From assembly GCF_000003605.2 (NCBI RefSeq), contig NW_003122908.1, positions 1,030,583 through 1,063,986 of the forward strand: 33,404 bases of DNA, in the 5' to 3' direction. The position numbers and the translations under genes were made by a program. Shown here piece by piece: positions 22,972 to 33,404 of this stretch. The stretch is from Saccoglossus kowalevskii. Taxonomy: Eukaryota > Hemichordata > Enteropneusta > Harrimaniidae. The notes below the pieces were generated by a model. The model saw nothing but the letters and a program-made list of their open reading frames with translations, was not told the DNA's origin and made no database searches. Every line of letters begins with the position of its first letter. The first letter of the stretch is position 1.

Positions 22972-25900
22972 TCACTGCGACCAACTTCCGGCATCCAAGG
23001 GTATACTTGCACCAGTAATTTGGTCTGCTGCTGGTGTGCAAAGAAAAGCTGCCACATCTGCAACCTGAAATGAATTAAAATACAAGAAATAATGAACAAA
23101 TCAACTACCGAAGACTATGTCTGTAAAATAGTATAATTAATTATTTTCCACAGAATATGTTAAATTAAAAAACCTCATACCTGTTCAACAGTGACATACT
23201 GACCAGATGGATTTCTTGCTTTTAAATATACTGCCTGCAAACATGTCAATAAAAAGGAGTGTGCAATATATATTTAAATGTGCATAACAATAATACTAGT
23301 TATATTCATCAAACCTTTCTGTAACATGAAAAACTGAGTAGACAGTTTGTCAGCTGTTGATGGTACACTTCAACCCATAACTCAATACTTTACACATACG
23401 CATTTTGTTATTCGTCATATCTATTTTTCAATCTGTAATTACACAGTATGCAGGTGCACAATGAATAAGTGTCACTACGTGCCGACCAAGAAAGCGGTGG
23501 AGGAAAGTATAAAGTTTATTGGTCGAAATGCTTTCGAGAGTTAAATACAATATGAACAACAATCGTATATTTCGTAAATAATGCAGCACACAACCCAGGA
23601 AAGTCAGAGGGCCTAGTCAATTCAAGAATGAATGGATGGATGGATGGATATATGGATGGAAGATTGGTGGCAATGGGTCTGGGAACTATAAGAATTCAAT
23701 ACACCAAGTAACTAGAAAGTCTGTAATTGCATTAACATGAGATGGTCATAGCAGTTATAATTAGCAGTGTTGCATGTTGCTGTACAAAAGGATATATAAT
23801 ATATGCTTCAATAAATATCTGAATTTTTACATTTAATTGGAGTACTTGTAAAAAAATGCTTACTAACACTTGTGTTTGACTACCAAATTAACCGGCTGGT
23901 CAACAACTATTCAAACTAGTAAAAACAATTAAACTTTGAGGGATGCAGAGAAGAAACAATCGTTGAATGACAATTACTAACGATATTTCATACCTCAAGT
24001 TGAAAATGTCACGTAAATTTCATCTGTGATCACTAAGAAATCCAAAACTCAATTTAGCCTGCAAACGGTGGTAATTGCAGCAAAATTAACACCAAAGACT
24101 CTGACTGCAAAATTGCCATTCTATTGTAAACTCTGTAATACTGAAGATGTATTTCGGCAGTACACTATTCTGATTGGTTAATTCGCATTCTTGACATATC
24201 TATTCAAATATGACGATGACCGATGTTTTAGAAATTCTCTCACGATAACATGAATTATACGTACATATATTTCACAGAAAACCAAACAATTAAGCTTGTA
24301 TGTACCAAACGATGATTTAATAATAAGCAATGATGTTAGAAGCTCGAAAAGTGTTTTACATTTTGTGAAAGTCGATGGTCTACATGTATTAATTTTTACA
24401 CCATCGATAGCACTGCATACCATCTCTCAACAGTGGCTGTGTTCTCATCAATTATGGCTTAAATTAGTGTCCAACTCTAGTGGAGACTAACATTTTTAAG
24501 TTGTTGTGGTACACATAAAACAGCATGAATATTGGCGAGTTTTGGTCATCTCGTGCACAGGTGAATTTAGAATATTAGGTTAGTAATAACCTTGTGCCCG
24601 CCCGTGCAATTAATATGCTGTAAATGCAATGCAAACTCAATCAATTGCAATTGAATTATACTTACTTCACTTTCTTCAAAGGACATTCCATCTAGCTCAG
24701 CTCTTGTTTGTATACTCGTTGTAATCACTAACAATCAGAAATAAATACATTATGTGTGATATATTTTTCACCGACATTCAAACTTATGTGGAATGCATTG
24801 TTCCATTCAATTAATTAGTGATGTAGTAACAATTAAAAAACCTAGTGAACAAACATGCAAACGGCATGAATCTGCTAGTAAATATTCCTTATGCTACAGT
24901 TTATATCGTCACTTCCAAGTCACTGGCACTATTTGTTAGTAAGTTATTGAATAATATTAGAATAATGAGTTATATAATTTGTTGCTATCCTTTGTCCAGA
25001 TAATTTTACCGGGGCTACCGTGTGGTGCACTGCATGATGGGGTCCCACAAACATTTTTCAAATTCTTGACCAAGTCAGATTTGGAGCTACATGAGTACTG
25101 AGCTTTCATTGTGCACTGATAGACTATGCTAGACACTTAGAAATGTAAAGGATTTATGTTCTCAGGAAGATGTCATTCAACATTTAATGGCAGATAATGA
25201 TATGTTGTTTGGTATAAAAATACATCAACACAACTAACATGGTCACATCAACATAACTAGAACCAACAGTTTACTTTCGAGTGACTTATATAATTAACTG
25301 AGAAATCTAATGCTTTCGGGAAGCCATTTCAGCAGAAAGGTGCCTTTGAGCTATTATTACTGTAATTGTAAAGCTTTCAGGGCCATTTTTACAGGTTTTG
25401 CATAAATCAAATGCATTGTTTGAGATAGGGAAGACATAAATAGTTAGAATCATTCATTACCTCAACGCAATTATGGTGGTAGGTGCGTTTGATAGATAGC
25501 GTGGATGTGACACATCATAAATTAAAGGCCAGTACATAAGGTGCCAATACACGTTTCATATTTGGAACTGAACTCATTGAAGCAAGATCTGACTAGTTTA
25601 GTTATCTGTCAGCCACATACCACATGAATGTACAAGCACTGGGATCATTTCATATGTGGTCTATAAATTAACCAACGCAAAAATAACTATAATGGCCAAC
25701 TATAATTTGCATCTTCATAGTGAGAAGCATACTAGGCTGAGTGCCTGAAGGGGTTATGGGTCGAGCATTGACTATGGCACAAACTTCGACCATTAATGAA
25801 GAGAGTAAATCGTGCATTATGGTTTGCCAAGTTAGACGTACATGAAGTTAAGAACTTGTCTGACTGCACCGATCTGTCTCTTCCAAATGCCTCTGAAATG

Positions 25901-28900
25901 CGAGGCATGAGATAGGTTGAACACCCATTCACATTGACATTCTGTTAGAAACCTTTGCACTTGATTCTGGTCAAGTTCTTTGAGTGCTGCTTTTATTTTG
26001 TTCTTCACTCCAATGAAGTTGGTCCCTGATCCCGGCTCAGTCTCTTAACAGGGCCATGAATAACTATGGAGCGATGCAGTGCGTTGATGGAGGCAGATGT
26101 ACCCATTGAGTCTATGATTTCAATGTGTATGGCAGTTGTATAGAGGCATACAAAAATCACATCCCATTGTTTGGCTCATGGTGAACCACCTCTAGTTCTC
26201 CTGTTCACTACACTCCGGGAGTCGAAGACATCTATCCTCACATTTGTGAATAGTGGGGTATTTTCAGCTCCATTGCATCAGACACTTTGCTCTAATTTTT
26301 CTGCATGTTGCACATTGATGTAGGATGGAGCTTACTAAGTCATGTAGGCTAAGAATCCAGAAACCTTTAGCTATGATTGTTGCATGTGTGAGTTGACGGC
26401 CTTGGTGTTCAGTCTCTTGATGAACATGTTCAGTGATAAGTCGAGAGTTGTGGCTGTTTTTGGCAGTAGTATTGGATGGCGGCCACAGAAATCAAGATCA
26501 GTTTCCCGAAGTCTGCCTCCAACTCGGATGAGTCCATCCTCATCCAGGAATGTCGATATAGTGGGCTCCCTATTTTGCTACTTTTACCACCATCATCTGC
26601 TGTGTCTAGAGTCATCAGTATCTTGAGTTTATCTGGGAATGGCTCTTATTGTACTGTACGGAAGATAATGATCTCTGCACATGTAGAGGTGACAATCTTA
26701 GTTGGAAGTTTACTATTGTAATTCTTGGTTATAAGGGTTGCTACTGCTCTCTAAAGAGCAGTCCAGGCTGAGAATCAGCAGAATAACTTAGACCCTAGGC
26801 CATTATCGTTAGGGTTGTGCTGTTTGACGGATGTGGTTAAGATGCGTGATTGTTTTCAAACTTCAGGGTCTTCTTTTATTGTAATGGGCACTTTCTATTT
26901 CGTGTCCAGACGTGGAGTCAGATTCTCAGAGGAAGGGTGGACATGTAAGCCATACAGTAAACATAAGCTGCTGTGCTGAAACAGATCTTATTGCGAGATC
27001 AGCAGGATTTTGTGCTGTCACTGCATCAGGTTGAGTTTTTAAACTAACATCTATGTAGATTTCATTGTGTGTGAAATTTTTCACAGCTTCATCATAGACG
27101 GATTGGTTTTCTGTAGTAATATTCTGTCTTAGGCCTAACCAGAAGAAGCGAAGATAATCAGTGTTCCTTATTGACATGAAAGCTGTGAAACATCGGTTCA
27201 ACATCACCTATTGTACCTACTGGCTTGCGACAGAATCACAGTATGACACCAAGGAGGCTATTCATCTGACCAGGTCTCTGAAGTAGTGCATCAGTCGGAG
27301 AGACAATGTTAAATCTAGCGCTTGAGTCGAATATTTCTGACATTGAGATTTCCTAGGATGGTAAACGCCAAAATGTGACAAGTATCAAGAATTTTTGGCA
27401 TCCAATTCTGACACTGGGACTGGACTAGCGTGTTTACGATTGATTACTTTTCCCATGAACTGTAGGTACTGTCTGGAGATTGCAATTGATTGCACGTTCA
27501 GGGTGACTTAGTCTCTAATATGCCTGTGGTGATCACATTTGAGTGTTCTGTCTGCTGTGTGCGCGTCAAGGTAGTTCACTGTTGCTGTTGTATGGTGTAC
27601 CAAAGCTCTGATCACGCACCTTACAGTTTTCATACACAGTTCACCAGATACCAACCACCCTAGGTCGGTGTGTTGAGCCCATGGTGGGTTGGTCGGCCAA
27701 TTTTCTGGTCTTTCTGACTTTCAGTGGTTGTGGACAGTTCTTGTCAACGAGGAGATGTATATCAATGTGTTCTCTAAATTCAGGAATTGTATAGGTTTCA
27801 GATGATCAAATTTATTACATATTTCTGGTAAAGGTATCTCGTTTTTCAAGCAGGACTGGAAGTATGAATTTCTTCTTGCCATCGATGGATCATGTGTGGT
27901 CAACATGTCTTCCAGTTCTGCGTTCGCCCTTGGCGCTGCACATTGACAGTTCATACTCAAGTGTTGCAAATTGGATCCTGTATCTTTAACATATTAAACA
28001 GACAGGTGCCCCCATACATGCGTTGGGCTGATCATCGTGTACGATATACGATTCTATGATGTTTGTTTGTTTGTTTGTTTTGATTAATTTTGCCATCGGT
28101 GGTATACCAAACCAGTCTACCATGCAAGTACTAACCACGCCCGATGCAGCTTAACTTCAGTGATTGGACGAGAACTAGTGTATACTGCAATAATATGGCA
28201 GTAGGCTGAATATTCGTTGGTAATTGGATGCCATTTAATGCATCGGCTCGGCAAAACATACCGGGAAAAGGTAGTATCCCTCTATTCCCAAGTTTGTAGT
28301 TTGTTTGTACCATAAGACTATTGAAACTTTTTGGGCTAATAACCAGAGGCCAGACGACCAGGCCTCCCTTGTTCGATAATACCGTGTTTGATTCCGCCTG
28401 ATGCATTTCCCCATGCTTGGCTGGTTGTAAATTTTTCAATTCTATTTGGTCGAAAACTTTGATTTTGTCTGAGGGTTATCAGGCATGCAGATCAAGTTCA
28501 CGCTGGGTATCTCGAGGTCAAATTATCAGATCAAAGGTAGCAGCAGGTTATATAACCATTCATTTGAATAACAATGAATATTAATAGTAATTACTAACAA
28601 ATAGTGTAAGTGGCAGGCAGTGACTAAGAGGCTACCAGCTATTTGAACCGAACCCCTCTAGTCTATATCGTTCATGTATATATATGCACTCACTGGCTGT
28701 TCTAACCAAGGCAGGACATATAGAATTACAGGTTACACCAGTACCAAAACAATCATTTGCCACTGTCTGCGATAAAATGTATTTGTACAGGTTGAAATTG
28801 TAGTTTAAAAAGAAAGAGAGTTAATAATGTTAGTTCTGATGAATATGATGTACCACGATACCGTATTATAACTGATGGAAAAGTGAAAAACAATGCAGGT

Positions 28901-30818
28901 ACCACTAATCGTCGTTTAGCATTTAAAATCACTGAAAAACAAAATACAAATCCATAATGCACACGACACAAACAATAGAGATTATCATACGAATAGGTTT
29001 TTATGCATGGACCATAAATAAAGTAATGATTTGCACAACTTTATGTTGTAAAAAGAAATATATTTTTTCCTACTAGTCTGACAGTATTATTTACTCCTTC
29101 GTTGATGATCTTTATGTGGTCAGAATTAAAATCTGGTCTGCACATATACCTGTGGGCATACTTACTTTTGTCAACCCATCAAGACCATGTTTTGAACAGA
29201 TATATGCTACATCAGTGTTTCGCACTTTTTTACTGTATACAGATGATATATTTATAATACGACCCCATCCTGGTGAACAACAATTGCACAAATTAATCAT
29301 TTAAGGTAGAGATGCAGTTTACCTGACAGGTATTTTAATTAGTTAATTAGGAAACCAAGATGACCTCCCTTGTCCACAAAACTATATATTTTCGGAAAGC
29401 TTATTGTATGAATTTTAAAATTTTGTTAGTATTCTTTTAAAGGACACTGTAGTTTCAAATATGCACAGAAATGTGCTTTTTGGTCAAAAGTGATTTAAAA
29501 AAATAGCTTCTAAACAATGCTTCTGTTTTCTGTCAAAATTGGTTTATGGGTAAATATATTTACTATGAAGAAAGTGCCGTCTTGAAAACTGTCTACCAGT
29601 TGTCAATTTTGCAGGGCGGCAGCTCAAATTTCACTACTTCAAGTTTATGCATAATTAACACCAAGACTAGTTATCTGTACGATTGGTGTAACACTGTTCA
29701 ACCAAAAAAACAATGCCCCGACGACGTTTTGAAGATAAACACATTGTCAATCATTTGTGAAAATTTCAAAACAAAAGGTCAAAGCGTCTAGGAGCTATTT
29801 TTTTAAAGTTCTGGAATGTGCACTAAAAAGAAGCTGAAATAATTGCTAACTTGCATAACAATTCACTTAGTAAGACGTTTGCTAATGCTCATAATTAACA
29901 TGGCTGTAACAATTCCAAATTTAAATGTATTATCGTTTTGTTAAAAGTTAAATATAGTGCATAAAATGGAGATCCCGTCATTTCTTTTTTTCACCATGTT
30001 TCTTTTTTATTATTTATGTATAGTCTTGCTAAATCTTGCTAAGCATTCAAAATAGGGAATGTTTGCATCTGTTATCTATATTTTAAAATCGTTTTTTTAG
30101 TATGTTCCACTATTAACAATTCGACAAAATTTTAACAGTCTATAGCCAAGACTGTTTGGATAATAAAAAGCAAAACACAAATTCACTTCCAAGTGCCCAC
30201 GAACCTGCACCTTAATTAAACAATGACAGCGTGATTTCGCAAATACACATATTTTTAGAAAAAAACAACTGCCAATCAAACATTTACAAGTATACAGTTT
30301 GGGTCAAAGTTCACAAATTATTAAATTATAATAGACTATACACCTTTCTTTTTCATGGCTCCAACAGTCAGACGTATGAAGTCAAACGGTGCTGTTAAAT
30401 TCACTTTGATTATTTCATCCCACCCATCAACTGGAAAACTTTCTAGTGGAGCACGTACATTACGACCTGAATGAAATAATAGAACAATAATACTTATGAT
30501 ATTCAAAATAATTGTTACTGAATAGTTACTAAGACACGTGTAAAGACGTCTGGGCTTTGATCATAATATTTTTTTTTAACAATAATAACTATTTTCCGGA
30601 TATACGCAGAAGGTAGAAACAAATATCAAACAATTTAATTTAATGTAATTAAATTAATATTAATATTATGAAATTAATTACAAAACTAACCTGCGTTATT
30701 AACAAGTACATCAACTCCATTTGGATATAAAGCCGCAATTTTATTGTGACAGAGAATTTCAATTTCAGATCGCTGAAGTAAATCGGCAGTTAGATAATGA
30801 CATTTCACCTTGAATTCC
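22972..30818 (-). CDS. SDR-family dehydrogenase, D-3-hydroxybutyrate dehydrogenase-like, copy C (exons 2-8, 5' partial)
   Basis: Exons on the minus strand: 30818-30691, 30466-30344, 29269-29166, 28766-28694, 24727-24666, 23234-23181 and 23064-22972 (stop TGA). These match exons 2-8 of copies A and B in length and phase (637 nt). NNAG, N in VNLTAP, the catalytic Ser in NISSVY and Tyr/Lys in YICSK are all present, as is the C-terminus ITGASIPLDAGSW. No equivalent of exon 1 (loop TGSTSCD) was found between 30819 and the right edge, so the start codon and cofactor loop probably lie outside the window. Intron 5 is nearly 4 kb because a BEL/Pao pol relic and a 5S-like element sit in it; the splice sites remain intact, so the gene could still be expressed. 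The CGVHA stretch of copy A reads RNVRA here. Substrate as for the sister copies, by inference. Confidence 0.85.
23634..23662. repeat. (GGAT)n simple repeat
   Basis: Several TGGA units in tandem with one ATAT interruption, in intron 6 of copy C. Confidence 0.75.
25690..28000 (-). pseudogene. BEL/Pao retrotransposon pol (degenerate) in intron 5 of copy C
   Basis: Minus strand, so the N-terminal end is at high coordinates. In order: a protease-region frame ending HLKPIQFLNLENTLIYISSL (27721-27969); DLGWLVSGELC (about 27630-27665), a hallmark preceding RT; RT traces including VEPMFHSF and YLRFFWL (about 27140-27260); NPADLAIRSVSA (about 26960-27000), the NPADLASRG-type motif after RNase H; integrase core traces such as WDVIFVCLYTTAIHIEIIDS and SINALHRSIVIHGPVKR (about 26045-26172); and integrase C-terminal traces including FNLSHASHFRGIWKRQIG (about 25860-25935). 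Many stops, frameshifts and deletions. Same orientation as the host gene. LTRs not identified. Confidence 0.8.
28055..28206 (-). repeat. 5S-rRNA-derived SINE-like element with (AAAC)n tail
   Basis: On the minus strand the sequence starts GCCTACTGCCATAT (28206 downward) like the 5' end of animal 5S rRNA, continues with TTCTCGTCCAATCACTGAAG and TTAAGC, then GGTTAGTACTTGCATGG, which is the internal Pol III control region of 5S genes with a few changes, and ends near 28087. It is followed by a short AT-rich link and five AAAC repeats (28061-28081). The changes (for example GACTGG for GACCGC) show it is not a functional 5S gene. A 5S head with an A-rich tail fits SINE3-type elements or a retroposed 5S transcript. 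Confidence 0.7.
28207..28693. other. Intron 5 segment of copy C, no identified content
   Basis: Contains a 102-codon minus-strand frame (28131-28439) that overlaps the 5S-like element and shows no family motif. It may be leftover BEL/Pao gag-side or unrelated DNA. Confidence 0.4.
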
Positions 30819-31369
30819 CTGCAAATAGAAAAGATATTTCCAAAACGACTATTACGGTATCGCAGTACAAAAAGACCTATAATCCCATTGCATTTATAGT
30901 TTTGGGGAAGATACTAACCACGAAGTGACTACACTATATTTGCTCTTTCAAGAGAACTTAGGTAAATGACATAGTTGCATCTGTGGTCAAGTAAGTTGTT
31001 TTTTTAATTTTCCAGAATACGATATATACAATTCTTGGCTCATATGCTTTTAATACATGTATGTGATTAAATGGATATGACTGAATTTCTTTGCAGATTC
31101 GACGACTTGAGGGCTTCAAGAGATACGTAAAATTGGCACTGCTACAGAATGTCCTGACTGCCCCTGACTAAATATGTTTTCTAAAATTTGTCTCTATCAT
31201 ACATATCCTTCGTTACTCCAAGGATATGACCATTGAAATCTCGGAGGAGGGTTAAGGCAGTAAGATCATAAAGTGTTACGAAATCACGTAACATCGTTCC
31301 CAATAATGTGGGAGCCAGGTTCAGAGTAATCATGTTCCGGAAACTTGTAAATTCGTTAACTGTGTAGTC
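30819..31369. other. Proximal part of intron 1 of copy C
   Basis: No exon 1 equivalent and no recognisable repeat. A 76-codon minus-strand frame (31181-31411) has no family motif. Confidence 0.5.
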
Positions 31370-31850
31370 AATGGGACAGTGGAGTGTGAATTGGTTGGTA
31401 TACGCGTACAATGTAGTCGCCTGTGGTGGTCAATGTAACAACACTAAAGTATGAACAATGCGTGTGCATTTTGTGCTATACACGCACAATTTAGTCATAT
31501 GTGGTCTCTTTGGTGGTTTGTGGTGATATACACATACAATGTAGCCACCTCGATATCTCAGGGTGGTTTGTGGTAGTCAATGTAACAACACTAAACTATG
31601 AACAAGGTGTGTACATTGGGTGCTGTACACACACAATATAGTCTCTTGTGGTGGTCAATGTAACAATATTGAATTATGAACAATATGTGTACATTGGGTC
31701 CTGTACACACACAATGTAGTCGCCTGTAGTCTCCTAAGGTGGTCTGTAAAGATCAATGTACGTTATTATATTCAATTGTATCCAGTTTGTGCACATTTCG
31801 TGTTGTGTATGCTCGTGGAGTCGTCTGTGGTGTCTGATCTACGTTTTTAT
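31370..31850. repeat. Degenerate tandem repeat, unit about 80-90 bp
   Basis: Four to five diverged copies of a unit containing GTGGTGGTCAATGTAACAA, TATGAACAA, GTGTACATTGGGTGCTGTAC and ACACACAATGTAGTC. Best copies start near 31418, 31565 and 31646. Copies two and five are partial. Confidence 0.65.
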
Positions 31851-32381
31851 ATTTTGCCAGCACGATTTCGATTTTCGATCTGCTATTTAAAAATTGCGAT
31901 TTATCAAAATCTTCAAAACAAGAAACCTTAATTGCGTAGCTTAAAAAAATAATATTGGAGTTAATTTGATCGGCATATTCTTTAAACTACCGCATATCAC
32001 TTACCATAATTTTAAAGGCAAGACCCGTCAAATTACATTTAAGTGAATTTAAGCGACTATTACTTCGAGGACGTACTAGTGAAGCGATGGTCAAATACAT
32101 GAACCACGACAGGTGAAGATAGGCATCCCTGGTTAGACGGCCGATATCTTCATTCCTATTTCTCTAAACACTTCATGAGGTAAATTCAATATACGCACAT
32201 TGTTCATAATTCAGTGTTGATACATTGTCCATCACAGATTATGCACATGCATACCATCCCTTAAAGATACATTTGGTATGGTTCAATACACACCGCTCCG
32301 AGATACTACAGGTGACTGTATTGTACGTGTATATACAATATGTCTAACTGACTACACAGTTGACAAGTAGGTGCTGCAATT

Positions 32382-32765
32382 CAGTTGTCAATATAATGAG
32401 TTTATGTCGATGCTTCCAAGGCTTTCGATATAGAAAAAGTTGGACGTTATTCAAAATACCTGTGCATCGGACCCCCCCCCCCCCATTCGTTACCCGACTG
32501 TTAGGTAACTGGTATCAATACCAACATTACTGTGTTAAATGGGGAAACGGCCTGTTTAAGTTCTTTGAGGTTACTAATGGAGTTCGTCAATTGATGGTAT
32601 TATGTCTCCGGCTCTGTTCAATCTTTATGTAGATGACTTAGGTTGTGAATTAAAGGCTTGTATGTGGTTGTCAGGTTGGTACCATACCTGTTAATCATTT
32701 AAGCTATGCAGACGACATGTACCTTATTGCCTGTCACTGGCACGGGCCGGAAACAATTTGGCAAT
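32382..32765 (+). pseudogene. Non-LTR retrotransposon reverse transcriptase fragment
   Basis: Plus-strand RT motifs in order: VYVDASKAFD (motif A, about 32401-32432), WGNGLFKFFEVTNGVRQ (motif B, about 32540-32592), SPALFNLYVDDLG (about 32606-32644) and NHLSYADDMYLIA (motif C, about 32693-32731). Frame changes between blocks, a 13-base C run inserted after motif A and a stop soon after motif C make it non-functional. The catalytic YADD is intact, unlike the copy at about 10.1 kb, and the two fragments belong to different families by their motif B (NGVRQ versus YGVPQG). Confidence 0.8.
32472..32484. repeat. Poly-C run (13 bases)
   Basis: Uninterrupted C tract inside the reverse-transcriptase fragment; such tracts are prone to sequencing length error. 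Confidence 0.9.
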
Positions 32766-33404
32766 GTTTGGTCTAGCTATCGTTCCCACATTACAGTTCA
32801 TGTACAAGACGTATGGTAGTATATATTTTATTATATTCGTCACCATCGGAAATATATCTTACAATAATCGCCTACAGCGTCAAGTGGGAATAATTATAAT
32901 AGTTATATTAATTATGCCCGGATTATAAATTTAAAGAAAGCATACAGTACTGTTAATATTTAAATCAGTTTGTATGTAAACAAAATAAACTTTAAATAAT
33001 GTACAAGTGTCCCAACTATCTTGATTTCAAGAATGACAGTGACTAAGCACGGATTGAGGATACGACGACATTCAAACTTAGTTGATTCCGGTACATGATA
33101 TAACAGGCTAAAATCCATCAATATCGTCAGATTCCGGTAGATACTGTTGAAACAACGTTCGTCAGATGTCTAGTTCGAATAGGCTCGAATTTGGTAGTAC
33201 GGTTCTAAGCTTGGCTCGTCTCTCAGTTTGCACACGGACGACTGAAAGCCCGTCCTGCTAGTGCGGCGTCCTGAGTCACAGTGACGTGTCCTCCGACCAC
33301 ACCACGCAAACACAACAAAGGAATTTTGAATAAATTAAATATAACATACACCTGTTTCTGCATTCACAACATGCACCTGTATACCAATCTAATTTCAAGA
33401 CGGA
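32766..33404. other. Right end of window, no identified gene
   Basis: Presumed continuation of intron 1 of copy C. The copy C exon 1 was searched for by its expected landmarks (loop TGSTSCD, GRRAE) and not found. Confidence 0.5.

Noticed and set aside
28087-28206. Functional 5S rRNA gene
   Set aside because: Several changes in conserved 5S positions and an AAAC tail in place of a T-run terminator.

Overview
The window is animal (metazoan) genomic DNA, most likely from an aquatic invertebrate. It is AT-rich, its genes are split into short exons with GT-AG introns, and it carries decayed BEL/Pao LTR retrotransposons, non-LTR retrotransposon fragments, a 5S-rRNA-derived SINE-like copy and minisatellites. 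There are no long uninterrupted bacterial-type ORFs and no operon layout. The species cannot be named from the sequence alone.

The only clear host genes are three tandem paralogues on the minus strand. They encode a classical short-chain dehydrogenase/reductase (SDR) that most resembles D-3-hydroxybutyrate dehydrogenase. Copy A (coding 9753 down to 3417) and copy B (19829 down to 12206) are complete: eight exons of 170, 128, 123, 104, 73, 62, 54 and 93 nt, 807 nt in total, 268 residues each. Copy C (exons 2-8, 30818 down to 22972) has the same exon lengths, but its first exon is not in the window and probably lies beyond the right edge. All splice phases agree and no exon carries a stop or frameshift, so the copies look functional. 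In all of them the N-S-Y-K catalytic residues are present. In A and B, where exon 1 is visible, the cofactor-binding loop is two residues longer than usual.

Layout from left to right: 1-2265 holds no gene, only simple repeats and one hairpin. 2266-3110 is a small DNA transposon with 33-bp terminal inverted repeats and a 5-bp target duplication. Gene A follows. Between A and B are a decayed LINE reverse transcriptase (about 10090-10760) and a possible LTR. Gene B follows; its 4-kb first intron holds a BEL/Pao gag on the plus strand, an oppositely oriented BEL/Pao pol scrap and a 39-bp minisatellite of about 0.9 kb. Between B and C, 20950-22450 holds an unidentified, broken coding-like stretch on the plus strand. 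In gene C, intron 5 contains a decayed BEL/Pao pol (minus strand) and the 5S-like element, and intron 1 contains a degenerate tandem repeat and a second LINE reverse-transcriptase fragment.

The biology is thus a locally duplicated family of metabolic oxidoreductases whose introns and spacers have collected transposons. Copy C matches A in some exons and B in others, which suggests exchange among copies.
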